A stretch of 64,000 nt of DNA, from contig JAPWKG010000026.1 of assembly GCA_028283625.1 (NCBI GenBank), positions 186,001 to 250,000 of the forward strand. Reading direction: 5' to 3'. The DNA is from Acidobacteriaceae bacterium (GTDB lineage: Bacteria; Acidobacteriota; Terriglobia; Terriglobales; Acidobacteriaceae). Of this stretch, positions 24,695 to 36,013 are shown piece by piece. Both the position numbers and the translations under genes were made by a program. The notes below the pieces were generated by a model. It had not been told where the DNA came from, ran no database searches, and saw nothing but the letters and a program-made list of their open reading frames with translations. Within the stretch, counting starts at the first letter, position 1, and each line of letters opens with the position of its first letter.

Positions 24695-25987
24695 ATGTCC
24701 GGAGTGCAAGCTGCGGCGGGCAAGAAACGCCCACGCGTGATTGTTGTAGGAGCAGGGTTTGGTGGAATTCGTGCAGCACAGGCGTTAGGAAAAATGCCGG
24801 TCGATGTGACCGTCATTGATCGAAGAAATCACCATACGTTTCAACCTTTGCTCTATCAAGTTGCGCTGGCGGTACTTTCGCCCGGAGATATTGCGCAGCC
24901 TATTCGGCAGATTTTGCGCCATCACAGCAATATCGAAGTCACCATGGACGAAGTTGTGCGCTTCGATCTGGACGCGAAGCGTGTGTATCTGAAGTCGGAT
25001 GCGGTGATGGTGTACGACTACCTGGTCATTGCCACGGGCTCAACGCACAGCTACTTCGGCCATGATGATTGGGCGGACAAAGCTCCTGGGTTGAAGACAG
25101 TCGAAGATGCTACGGAGATTCGCCGCCGTGTTCTGCTGGCATTTGAACTGGCCGAACGGCAGATGCTGGAGGTTGGTTCTCATCCTCCGCTGAACTTTGT
25201 CGTCATTGGCGGCGGACCAACAGGCGTGGAGCTTGCGGGCGCGATCTCAGATATTTCCCGCCTCTACATGACGAAGGATTTTCGTCACATCGATCCGAGT
25301 GAAGCGAATGTGCTGATTCTGGAAGGTTCACCACACATTCTGGGAGCGTATCCTCCGGATTTGCAGAAGAAGGCGATTGAGCAGCTCACGAAGCTGAATG
25401 TACGCACCCGCACGGGCAAGCACGTAACCGAGATCGGCGAAGGGTATGTGATGCTGGGCGAAGAGCGCATTGAGAGCGTATGTACGCTGTGGGCCGCAGG
25501 TGTGCAGGCCTCGCCGCTGGGCAAGATGCTGGGCTTCCCGGTGGACCGGAAAGGCTCGGTCCTGGTCGATCAGTACCTGAACCCTCCGGGACATCCCGAG
25601 GTCTTTATCTGTGGCGATCTGGCGCACGTGGAGCAGGACGGAAAACAGGTTCCAGGAGTAGCGCAGCCCGCGATGCAGATGGGAACCTATGCCGCAAAGC
25701 GTATCGGACAGCTCGTAGCAGGCCGGGACCAGGGGCAGAAGGGCTTCCGCTACTTCGACAAGGGAGATATGGCCACGATCGGCCGTAAGGCTGCTGTAGC
25801 CCGCATTGCGTGGCCGTTCAAGGCCAACTGGTCAGGCTTCATGGCCTGGATCGTCTGGCTGGTGGTACATGTCTTCTTCCTGATCGGCTTCCGGAACCGC
25901 TTCTCGGTGTTCCGGCAGTGGACATATACGTACATCGGCAAGCAGGAAGGCGTTCGTCTGATTGTTGGCTCGCATGATCTGCCGGGC
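24695..25987 (+). CDS. NAD(P)/FAD-dependent oxidoreductase (NDH-2 type), 3' end replaced at the chimeric junction
   Basis: RVIVVGAGFGGIRAAQALGKMPVDVTVIDRRNHHTFQPLLYQVA; C-terminal FRNRFSVFRQWTYTYIGKQEGVRLIVGSHDLPG runs into foreign sequence. Confidence 0.9.
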
Positions 25988-26000
25988 CGGTGGCGTACTC
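25980..26000. other. Probable chimeric join between Acidobacteriota-like and Rhizobiales-like sequence
   Basis: ndh reading frame loses family similarity after GSHDLPG; the next gene lacks its 5' end; gene repertoire changes here from one lineage to the other. Confidence 0.75.
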
Positions 26001-26463
26001 GGCTGCCGCCGCAACGCCGGCCGTCGTTCAGGCCTATTGCCCTCAGGTCGTGATGCTCGAGCAGAACGCCGTTTATCAGGTTTATGCCAAGGGCGGCCAG
26101 GACGATCCGAGCAAGCTCCTCTATCAGGCCTCCTTTAATGACGTGACGCGTCAATGCACGGCAAACGAAACGACGATGACCATCAACGTCGTCGCCCAGG
26201 GCCGTATCGTCCAGGGACCGGCCGGCACGCCGGGTTCGGTCACCCTGCCGGTCACCGTCGAAGTGGTCGATGGCGACAACGTCATCTATTCCCAGAAGGT
26301 GGCTTTCCCGGTCAACATGCCGGCCGGCGGTTCGCAGTTCATCTTCTCCAAGGCCGATGTGCAGATCCCGAACGCCCAGGGCGGCGCCTCCCGCTTCACC
26401 CGCGTCCGCCTCGGCTTCGACAGCACCCCGGCCAAGCCGATCAAAAAGGGCAAGCGCGCCTGA
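25990..26463 (+). CDS. Conserved rhizobial-type hypothetical (likely exported/lipoprotein), 5'-truncated at the junction
   Basis: ATPAVVQAYCPQVVMLEQNAVYQVYAKGGQDDPSKLLYQASFNDVTRQCTANETTMTINVVAQGRI; expected signal/lipobox N-terminus is missing. Confidence 0.75.
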   Translation: MAYSAAAATPAVVQAYCPQVVMLEQNAVYQVYAKGGQDDPSKLLYQASFNDVTRQCTANETTMTINVVAQGRIVQGPAGTPGSVTLPVTVEVVDGDNVIYSQKVAFPVNMPAGGSQFIFSKADVQIPNAQGGASRFTRVRLGFDSTPAKPIKKGKRA

Positions 26464-26628
26464 CGGAGGTCAGGCCAGCGCGTGACGTACTGCCGCGCAA
26501 CGGAAATTGAAGCGCGGCAGCGGCATCCTGGATGTCGTCGTTAAACATCCGTTAACCATAATTCCTTAACTCATATTAGCAGATCATTAAGGGCGCTTCG
26601 TCTTTAATGGGGGCTGGGTGAGGTGGGA

Positions 26629-29411
26629 ATGGCTGACACAGCGATTTCGGCAGGCGCAAGGCGGCGCCTCAGGCTCTGCACGGCGATGGTCTCGCTGGTG
26701 TGGATGATGCCGGCTGTCGCCTCGGCACAGTCGACCTGGACCGGCGCCTCCGGCAATGATTTCTCCAATGGTGCCAACTGGACGCCGTCTGCGCCCGGTA
26801 CATCCGATGCCGCTGCGATCGGCTCCGGTGCGCCCACCGTTTCCACCAATGCCACGGTCAATTCGGTCAATGTCACCGGCGGCACGCTGCATGTCGATGC
26901 CGATCTCTCCGCATCCGGCGGCACCAGCCTCTCCGATCCCGGCCGCATCGAAATCTCCACCGGCGGGCAACTGACCTCAAATGTCGAGATGACCGGCGGC
27001 AATCTCGCCAATTCGGGCACGCTCGACGGCACGCTTCACATGACCGGCGGCGAGACCGTCAATGACGGCACGATCACGGCTAAGACCACGCTCGACGACG
27101 GCAAGCTCACCAACAATTTCGTCGTCAGCGACGTGGATGTCGCGGCCGCCGCCGAATTCGTCAACAATTCCGGCGCGACGGCTGGAAACGTCACCAATGC
27201 CGGCGCCGCGTCGAATGCCGGCACGATCGCCTCGCTCACCAATACCGGCGGCTCCTTCACCAACAATAGCGGCGGCACGATCACCGGCAATACGGTGATC
27301 ACCGGTGGCACGGTGACCAATAATTTCACCGTCTCGGCAGTGGATGTCATGGCGGCGGCGATCTTCGTCAACAATACCGGCGCGACGGCCGGCGCCATCA
27401 CCAATGCCGGCAACACATCGAATGCCGGCACGATCGCCTCTCTCACCAATACCGGCGGTTCCTTCACCAACAATAGCGGCGGCACGATCACCGGCAATAC
27501 GGTGATTTCGGGCGGCACGGTGACCAACAATTTCACCGTCTCGGCGGTTGATGTGATGGCGGCGGCGATCTTCGTCAACAATACCGGCGCAACGGCCGGT
27601 GCCGTCACCAATGCGGGCAACGCGTCGAATGCCGGCACGATCGCCTCGCTCGCCAACACAGGCGGCACCTTCACCAACAATGGCGGCGGCACGGTTACGG
27701 GCAACACGGTGATCACCGGCGGCACGGTGGTCAACAATTTTGCCGTCACCGATGTGGATGTTGCTGCCGCTGCCGCCTTCGTCAACAATTCGGGCGCGAC
27801 GGCCGGCAATGTCCTGAATGCCGGGACGTCCTCCAATGCCGGCACCATCGCCTCGCTCACCAATACCGGCGGAACCTTCGCCAATTCCGGCACCATTACC
27901 GGCGCTGCGAGCGTCACGGGTGGCACGCTGGTCAATGACGGTTCGGTCGGCGGCGCAATCGATATCGGCACCGACGGCGTGCTCGCCGGCTCGGGCGCGA
28001 TCGGCGGTCTCACCGTTGGTTCGGGCGGCACGTTTGCGCCGGGCCGGGCATCGCGACCGTTGCGGTCAACGGCAATGTCACCTTCGAAAAGGGCTCGACC
28101 TATCAGGTGGAAACCGACGCGACCGGCATTTCCGACCGCCTGGATGCGGCCGGTAAAGTGACGATCGACGGCGGCACGGTGGAAATTCTGGCCGGCGCCG
28201 GCACCTATGCGCTCGATACCACCTACACGATCCTGACCGGTGACGGTGTTGCCGGCAAATTCGACGACGTGACCTCGGATCTCGCCTTCCTCTCGCCGAT
28301 CCTCACCTATGATCCGACATCGATCACCCTCGATCTCTATCGCAACGATGTCGATTTCGCCGACGTCGCCAGGACCGCCAATACCCGCGCCACGGCCAAT
28401 GCCGTTCAGTCGCTCGGCACCAGGGATTCGGTTTTCCTCGGCGTGCTGCCGCTCAGTGCAGACGGCGCGCGTGATGCATTCTCGCAATTGAGCGGCGAAC
28501 TGCACGCTTCGCTGAAAAGCCAGCTGCTGCAGCAGGCAGGCATTGCCCGGGAAGTGGTGATCGAGCGGATGAAGGGCGATGTTCCGACCACCGAGACCGA
28601 TGGCGGCGCAAGCATCTGGATGACCGGTATCGCCGCAACGGACCACATCGATGGCGACGGCAATGCGGCCGGCATAAACGGCCATGTGGCAGGACTGTTT
28701 GCCGGCATCGATAGCGACGTGTCGGATCACTGGCGTGTAGGTGGCCTCCTTGGCTACACCAACGCCTCGGCAGGTCGCGATGCCGATTGGGACAGTTACC
28801 ACGCCGGTCTGTATGCGTCGGCGGAATGGGGCGCGCTCAACTTCACCGGTGGGGCGATCTATTCGAAAAACGAGATCTCGACCACACGCAATCTCGCCTT
28901 TGGCACGTTCGAGGATGACCTGAAGGCCGATTATTCCAGCGCCACCCGCCAGGTCTTTGCCGATCTCGGCTGGCGCGAGAAGCTCGGCCCGGTAACGCTC
29001 GAACCCTTCGCAAACCTCGCCTACGTCAATCTCGACACGAACGGTTTTCACGAGAAGGGCGGCGCGGCGGCCCTGTCAGGCAGTGGCGGCACGGATGATG
29101 TGACGTTGACGACGCTCGGCCTCAGATGGTCGGCGGATATCGGCAGCACCGATCTGCCGGCAAGCTTTTCAGGCACGCTCGGCTGGCGCCACGCGATCGG
29201 CGACCTGACACCGTCGTCGCGTTTTGCATTTTCGACCGGCAGTCCCTTCATCATCGAAGGCGTTTCGCTGCCCCGCGATACGGCGGTCGTGGAAGCGTCG
29301 CTGTCGGCAAAGGTCACAAGGACAGCGCGGGTCAAACTCACCTATTCCGGCGAATTCGCCAATTCCTTCGCAAGCCATGCTGCGAAGGCAAGCCTCGTCG
29401 TCGATTTCTGA
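26629..29411 (+). pseudogene. Autotransporter outer-membrane beta-barrel protein with repeat-rich passenger; frameshift at about 28045
   Basis: Passenger of repeated NTGGSFTNNSGGTITGNTVITGG; continues in a second frame as GIATVAVNGNVTFEKGSTYQVETD...ILTGDGVAGKFDDV...; C-terminal barrel ends ...AKASLVVDF. Confidence 0.85.
27112..27900 (+). repeat. 207-bp (69-aa) tandem repeat, about 3.8 units, in autotransporter passenger
   Basis: Equivalent NNF codons at 27112, 27319, 27526 and 27733, spaced exactly 207 bp. Confidence 0.95.
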
Positions 29412-29420
29412 CGTGTAAGC

Positions 29421-30110
29421 TTAGATCGCTTCAGCCCATTCGCCGAGTGCAGCAACCGTCGCCGGCAGGTCCTGCATGCGCGAGATCACCGTTTCCGCGC
29501 CGGCATCGGTCAGCCGGTCGGCATGGCTCGGATAGCTGTGCGATGCGCCGGTAAAGCCGACCACCTTCATGCCGGCGGCTCTTGCGCCATGAATGCCGTG
29601 GGTCGAATCCTCGATGACGAGGCAGCGCGAGGGATCGACGCCGAACTGTTCGGCACCATGCAGGAAGATGTCCGGCTTCGGCTTCACCCGGTCCGGCCCG
29701 AGATCCTTGGCCGAATAGATATGCGGCGCGAAATAGGGCTTCAGCCCGACCTTGGTCAGCATCATGTCCAGCCTTGCGCTGGACGAGTTGGAGCAGATGC
29801 AGCGCTGCGTCGTCAGCCGTGCCAGCGCGAACCGGACGCCGTCAATGATCTTCACGTCGCGGGCCAGTCGGGCATCGAGCAGCTTTTCGGATTTGTCGAG
29901 CAGCGAGGCGGAAAGCGGAATGTCCGCCTCCTTCTCGACGGCGAGAAGGATGTCCTTCCAGGTCAGCCCGGCAAAACGTTCGCCCATTTCCTCGACGCTG
30001 ATCGGATAACCGGCTTCCGTCAACAGGCGGGATTCGACCTGCGCCGCGATGATTTCGGAATCGACGAGCACGCCGTCGCAATCGAAGATGATGAGGTCGA
30101 AACCGCTCAT
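29421..30110 (-). CDS. HAD-superfamily hydrolase (phosphoglucomutase/phosphatase-like)
   Basis: MSGFDLIIFDCDGVLVDSEIIAAQVESRLLTEAGYPIS ... CICSNSSSARLDMMLTKVGL ... VKPKPDIFLHGAEQFGVDPSRCLVIEDSTHGI. Confidence 0.9.
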   Translation of the reverse strand: MSGFDLIIFDCDGVLVDSEIIAAQVESRLLTEAGYPISVEEMGERFAGLTWKDILLAVEKEADIPLSASLLDKSEKLLDARLARDVKIIDGVRFALARLTTQRCICSNSSSARLDMMLTKVGLKPYFAPHIYSAKDLGPDRVKPKPDIFLHGAEQFGVDPSRCLVIEDSTHGIHGARAAGMKVVGFTGASHSYPSHADRLTDAGAETVISRMQDLPATVAALGEWAEAI

Positions 30111-30212
30111 GAATGGGATATCCTTTAAAGACGTCAGCCGCCTTCTATCGGAACGATGGTAGAAGCTCAACAGACGCGGCCGCATGGCAGGGTCGAACAA
30201 TGTGGGAAGCTG

Positions 30213-30905
30213 TCAGTTATGTGGTGCCGAGCGGAAATTGCAGCAGGAATTTTCGCTCGCCTTCGGGGTGAAGAGAACCGCGCGGCTATCGTCGCTGCGC
30301 CGCGCCCAGCCCTGGTCGAACATCCGGGACAACAGCGCCTTGCCGAGCGTGCCGGCCAGATGCGAGCGCCGTTCGCTCCAGTCCAGGCAGGATTTGCACA
30401 AGGGCCGGCGGTTGGAGGCGAGGCGGGACAGATCGATGCCGAAGGCCTCGAACTGCGCATAACCTTTCGGCGTCACCGACAGGTTCTCGCCATCCGTTTC
30501 GATCTCGCCGCGGCAGACGAAACTGTCGAGCATCCGCACCCCGAAATCGCCGGCCAGATGATCGTAGCAGACCCGCGCCTTTCTGAGCGCCGGGTCCTTG
30601 GGGCCGGGCCGGTAGCGCAGATGCCCGCGGCTTGCGGCAAACCCCATGATCGTTTCGAGAAGCGCGCCCGTCGCCGCATCGGCAAGGGTGAAATAACGAT
30701 GCCGCCCCTGTTTGCGCTGAACGATCAGCCCGCCATCCTCGAGCTTGGAAAGATGCGTGCTCGCGGTCTGCAGCGTCACGCCGGCCGCCTGCGACAGCTC
30801 GGTCGCCGTCAGCGCCTTGCCGCCGATCAGCGCCGTCAGCATGTTGGCGCGCGCGGGATCACCGATCAGCGTGCCGATGCGGGCTATGTCCGGTCCTTCT
30901 TTCAT
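30213..30905 (-). CDS. ArsR family winged-helix transcriptional regulator
   Basis: MKEGPDIARIGTLIGDPARANMLTALIGGKALTATELSQAAGVTLQTASTHLSKLEDGGLIVQRKQGRHRYFTLA. Confidence 0.9.
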   Translation of the reverse strand: MKEGPDIARIGTLIGDPARANMLTALIGGKALTATELSQAAGVTLQTASTHLSKLEDGGLIVQRKQGRHRYFTLADAATGALLETIMGFAASRGHLRYRPGPKDPALRKARVCYDHLAGDFGVRMLDSFVCRGEIETDGENLSVTPKGYAQFEAFGIDLSRLASNRRPLCKSCLDWSERRSHLAGTLGKALLSRMFDQGWARRSDDSRAVLFTPKASENSCCNFRSAPHN

Positions 30906-30938
30906 GGCGCGCATCCTCCCACATTTTTGGCCTCCATA

Positions 30939-30956
30939 CTTCGATCGTAGTCGAAG
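30939..30956. promoter_or_regulatory. Candidate ArsR operator
   Basis: cttcga-tcgtag-tcgaag inverted repeat in the intergenic region between divergent arsR-like and NIPSNAP genes. Confidence 0.5.
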
Positions 30957-31019
30957 CATCCTTGTGCGGCAACATGGCAGAAATGGCCGGTCACGAGGAC
31001 AAAAAACAAGGGAAATGCC

Positions 31020-31361
31020 ATGATCACCTGTTTCATCCGCTACGAGATCGATCCGTTCAAGCGGGACAAGTTCGCCGATTATGCCCGCGCCTGGGGCCAG
31101 GCGATCCCGCGCAACGGCGCCGAGCTGATCGGTTATTTCGGCCCGCATGAAGGTTCGGCCACCACCGCCTACGGCGTCTACAACATCGAAAACCTTGCCG
31201 CCTATGAGGCCTATCGTGCCAGATTGGCCGCCGATCCGCTGGGCCTGGAGAATTACGAATTCGCCAAACGGGAACGGTTCATCCTCAGGGAAGACCGTAT
31301 CTTCCTCAAGAACCTGTCTTTGCCCCACGGCGCACCAAGGGAGGTTTTGTCAAAGCCATGA
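31020..31361 (+). CDS. NIPSNAP family protein
   Basis: MITCFIRYEIDPFKRDKFADYARAWGQAIPRNGAELIGYFGPHEGSATTAYGVYNIENLAAYEAYRARLAADP. Confidence 0.85.
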   Translation: MITCFIRYEIDPFKRDKFADYARAWGQAIPRNGAELIGYFGPHEGSATTAYGVYNIENLAAYEAYRARLAADPLGLENYEFAKRERFILREDRIFLKNLSLPHGAPREVLSKP

Positions 31362-31705
31362 TTGCCGTCATCTTCGAAGTCGTGCCCTATATGGGCGAAC
31401 GCCACCGTTATCTGGATCTTGCCGGAGACCTGCGCTCCGAACTGGAAAAGATCGACGGTTTCATCTCGATCGAACGTTTCGAAAGCCTGACCATGCGCGG
31501 GAAAATCCTGTCGTTGTCCTTCTGGCGCGACGAGGAGGCGGTGAGGGGATGGCGCAATGTCGAAGCGCATCGCGCCGCCCAACAGGCCGGCCGCAACGGC
31601 ATCTTTGCCGATTACCGGCTGCGCATCGGCCATGTGCTGCGCGACTACGGCATGTTCGAACGCGCCGAGGCGCCGGCCGACAGCCGGGGCGTCCATGCGG
31701 CGTAA
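31358..31705 (+). CDS. Antibiotic biosynthesis monooxygenase (ABM) family protein
   Basis: MIAVIFEVVPYMGERHRYLDLAGDLRSELEKIDGFISIERFESLTMRGKILSLSFWRDEEAVRGWRNVEAHRAAQQAGR; overlaps the upstream stop. Confidence 0.85.
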   Translation: MIAVIFEVVPYMGERHRYLDLAGDLRSELEKIDGFISIERFESLTMRGKILSLSFWRDEEAVRGWRNVEAHRAAQQAGRNGIFADYRLRIGHVLRDYGMFERAEAPADSRGVHAA

Positions 31706-31711
31706 CCGGCC

Positions 31712-33417
31712 TCAGCTGTAGCGTGCCTCGGCAAGATCGATCTCGCGGATGAGTTTGCGGGCGATCTCCTCGGACACTTTCCGGGCGCGGCTGAGGCGAA
31801 AGATCTCGTCGCGCTCGGCCCGAAGGGCGGCTAGCCTCAGCCGTTTGTCGACGTCTTCCATCCGCCGCACCTGTTCCGCCTCGTCGCCGATCTTCGACCG
31901 TCCGTCGATACGCTGCCGGTAGAGTTCCATCAGGCGGGTGCCGACATCGCCATAGAGGTCGGCATCGGTGCGGCCTTCGCTCATCGCGTGCTGCAGCTTT
32001 TCGATCATCCGGATCGCCGCTTCGGACGAGGCGATACGCGCGGTATCCTCTTCCTTGTGGTGATCGGGTTCGGGCGGCAGTTCGAGGTTCTTGAGCAGGA
32101 AGGGCAGGCCGATGCTGGCGGCGATCAGCGATACGATGATCACGCCGGCGGCCAGGAAGATCGCCAGATCACGCGCCGGGAAGGGCGTGACGCCGTCGCC
32201 GAGAAAGAAGGGCAGCGTCAGCACACCGGCAAGGGTGATCGCCCCGCGCACGCCGGCAAGCGAGGTTGCCACAAGCAGCTTCCAGTGCGGCCTGCGGATC
32301 TGCTGGCCACGCCGGGCAGCGCGGAACATGGTGAAATGCAGCGACACCCACACCCAGGCGAAACGCAGGATGGCGAGCGCGACATTGATGGCGATCACAT
32401 AGCCGATCAGCCAGAGCGGGTCGATATGGCCCGTCTCGGTGACCACTTTGGCCGCCCCCGAAACGATGCCCGGCAACTGTTCGCCCAGCAGCACGAACAT
32501 CGTGCCGTTGAGCGCAAACTGCACCGTATCCCAGACCGCATTGCGCCGCACGCGGGTGATCGCCAGCGCCTGGCCTCTCAACTCGCATAACTCATGGTGA
32601 CGCCGGCAGCGACCGCGGCAAGAATGCCCGAACAATGCAGATGTTCGGCGATCAGATAGGCGCCGAAGGGAATGAGCAGGCTGATGAGGATCTGCGCGCC
32701 CGGCTCTTCGCCGAGTTTTCTGGAAACCGTATCCTTCACCCGCACCACCAGCCAGGTAACACCGAAACCGATGGCCACGCCGCCGATCGCCACCCACAGG
32801 AAGGTGCCGACCGCATCGGTCACCGAAAACGCGCCGGTGACGGCTGCGGCCACCGCAAACCGCATGCAGACCAGGCCCGACGCATCGTTGAGCAGCGATT
32901 CCCCTTCGAGAATATGCATCAGCCGCGGCGGGATGGTGACGCGCTGGGCGATTGCCGAAACCGCGACCGGATCGGTCGGCGAAACGATGGCCGCCAGCGC
33001 AAAGGCCACCGCCAGCGGCATGGCCGGGATCATCCAGTGGATGAGGAAGCCGAGCCCGATCACCGTGAACACGACAAGCCCGAGCGCCAGTTCCAGGATC
33101 ACCGCCTTGTCGCGGAAAAGCCCTTCCTTGGGGATGCGCCAGCCATCGAGAAACAGAAGCGGCGGCAGGAACAGCAGGAAGAAGATATCCGGCTGCAATT
33201 CGACACCGCCGCCGGTGACACCGGCAATCGCCGCCCCAAGCGCGATCTGGATCAGCGGCAACGGAATGGCAAGCGGCAGCAGGCGTGAGATCGTACCGCT
33301 GAGGATGACGGCGAGCAGCATGACGAGCCCGATGGTGATGCTTTCCAAGTCTTCGAATACCTGTTCCGTTCGCAATGTTTCCTTGAATAGGAAGCGAATG
33401 CGGGAGATGCAAGGCAA
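31712..33417 (-). pseudogene. Na+/H+ antiporter (NhaP/CPA1 family), single-base frameshift at about 32585
   Basis: N-terminal frame: SITIGLVMLLAVILSGTISRLLPLAIPLPLIQIALGA...VSPTDPVAVSAIAQRVTIPPRLMHILEGESLLNDASGLV...MSYA; C-terminal frame: ELRGQALAITRVRRNAVWDTVQFALNGTMFVLLGEQLPGI. Confidence 0.85.
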
Positions 33418-33470
33418 AGGGGCGGGAAAAACGGGAGAGCGCGGCTTCGGTGCGAACCGAGATGATCAAG

Positions 33471-33809
33471 CTATGGTCTGGCGATCGTCATCATCCGTTC
33501 AATTGCCGATTTCAGTTGAGGCAAATCGTGCTGGATGGCGTCCCAGATCACGTCGCTGGCGATTCGATGATATTCGTGGCGCAATACGTTTCCCATGCCG
33601 CGGATCGAACTCCATGGGATGTTTCGCTCGGTATCAAGCAACTCCGCTGGGATGTGCCGGCTTGCTTCCGAAATGATCTCGATAGCCCGCTGGATTCCCA
33701 GAAAGACCATGAATTCAGCCTCGATTTCCTCTCTGGTCCTTGGCCGTTTTCTCGATCCTTCGAAATCATCAAGAATTTCATCCAGAACGATCGTTGCATC
33801 GCGCGCCAT
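33471..33809 (-). CDS. HepT-like ribonuclease toxin (DUF86)
   Basis: 112 aa; ARDATIVLDEILDDFE ... SSIRGMGNVLRHEYHRIASDVIWDAIQHDLPQLKSAIE resembles the HepT R-(4-6)-H motif; stop/start overlap with the antitoxin. Confidence 0.8.
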   Translation of the reverse strand: MARDATIVLDEILDDFEGSRKRPRTREEIEAEFMVFLGIQRAIEIISEASRHIPAELLDTERNIPWSSIRGMGNVLRHEYHRIASDVIWDAIQHDLPQLKSAIERMMTIARP

Positions 33810-34105
33810 CAGAAAATCCGTGTCGCCGAGTGCTCGATCCCGTCTTTCAGCATGGGATGAAGGCTGTCGCGGGTCGTCACGTCTATCTCGGTCGAGAACT
33901 CCTCTTCGAGAAACAGCTTTATGCCGATCAGATCGAACAGCGAAAACTTCTTCGTCCCATCATAATCGATGAACAGGTCGAGGTCGCTTTCCGCACCGGC
34001 CTCGTCGCGGGCAACCGAACCGAACAGGTAAAGCGAGGTCGCGCCGAGCGCCTTGATGGCGTCGGCCTTTTGCGTCAGCTTCTCGATCGCCTCGGTCCGT
34101 TTCAT
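33809..34105 (-). CDS. MntA-like nucleotidyltransferase antitoxin
   Basis: LYLFGSVARDEAGAESDLDLFIDY = GSx10DxD minimal nucleotidyltransferase motif; upstream of and overlapping the HepT ORF. Confidence 0.8.
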   Translation of the reverse strand: MKRTEAIEKLTQKADAIKALGATSLYLFGSVARDEAGAESDLDLFIDYDGTKKFSLFDLIGIKLFLEEEFSTEIDVTTRDSLHPMLKDGIEHSATRIF

Positions 34106-34281
34106 GGATACAACTCTAGCGCATCGGCGAAAAAAGCGGAAAAGATTTCGTAAAATCCACGCTGCACATCAGCCCGTGCCGGCAAGCCATTGGAACATTT
34201 TCTAGAAATCGGACGGGTGCTTCAGCTTTTGGTAACCAGAATGAGTAACCATAACAGTCAGTAAATTCGTTTTATGTATAG

Positions 34282-35427
<1,146 letters not shown>

Positions 35428-35497
35428 ACCACCAGCCGAACCAGATCGATCCTTTCCTCTTCCGGTTTTGTACCTCTAGTCCCGGAAGAGGATCATC

Positions 35498-35534
35498 GGC
35501 GCCCGGGCGGCTGTGCCCGGGCGCCATTTTTTTT
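35498..35534 (+). terminator. Rho-independent terminator of ccrM
   Basis: ggcgcccgggc-ggctgt-gcccgggcgcc followed by attttttttgg. Confidence 0.93.
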
Positions 35535-35543
35535 GGACCTAAG

Positions 35544-35843
35544 CTAGAAGAACCGCGTTCTGTTCAGCCGCACGCGATCGGCAAGCAGCGCAAGTCTGCT
35601 CGCCACATAGATCCCGCTTTCCATCACGCTGATCCTCACCGCACCGTCCGCCTCGAACGTGTCCACGGTCGTATCCGTCACCGCGCCGTCGAGAAAATCG
35701 GTTGTCACCGTCAATCGCCGGCCCGAGCGTGAGACCGTCACCCTCTTGCACAGGCCGTCCCTCATTTCGAAGGCAAAACTCTGCTCGAAATAATCGGATG
35801 ACATCTCGACTGTATCTGAGTTTCTGTCAGGATGAAGATACAT
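35544..35843 (-). CDS. Small hypothetical protein
   Basis: MYLHPDRNSDTVEMSSDYFEQSFAFEMRDGLCKRVTVSRSGRRLTVTTDFLDGAVTDTTVDTFEADGAVRISVMESGIYVASRL; no overlapping better ORF. The start is approximate. Confidence 0.5.
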   Translation of the reverse strand: MYLHPDRNSDTVEMSSDYFEQSFAFEMRDGLCKRVTVSRSGRRLTVTTDFLDGAVTDTTVDTFEADGAVRISVMESGIYVASRLALLADRVRLNRTRFF

Positions 35844-36013
35844 GGAAGCCTGCTTGGCGAACACAGTTTCGCTATACCGGGAAAGACGACTTGCAGTTGC
35901 GCATCCGCCGGGTAATCTGACTATGAATCCATCCTGATGGATGGTGAAATTGCACTGAAATTAGTAAAATGTTTTTCACCTGTAAACCAATTTCCACTCA
36001 GAGTTACATGTAG

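Noticed and set aside
25970-26010. Natural horizontal transfer junction as the primary explanation
   Set aside because: No mobile-element hallmarks, both flanking genes are cut, and the gene repertoire changes completely; kept only as an alternative in the findings.
27112-27900. Tandem repeats as a possible CRISPR array
   Set aside because: 207-bp coding repeats in frame with a beta-helix passenger; no short repeat/spacer alternation.
27036-29051. 671-aa minus-strand ORF antisense to the autotransporter
   Set aside because: Repeat-derived antisense ORF; the plus strand has clear passenger and barrel features.
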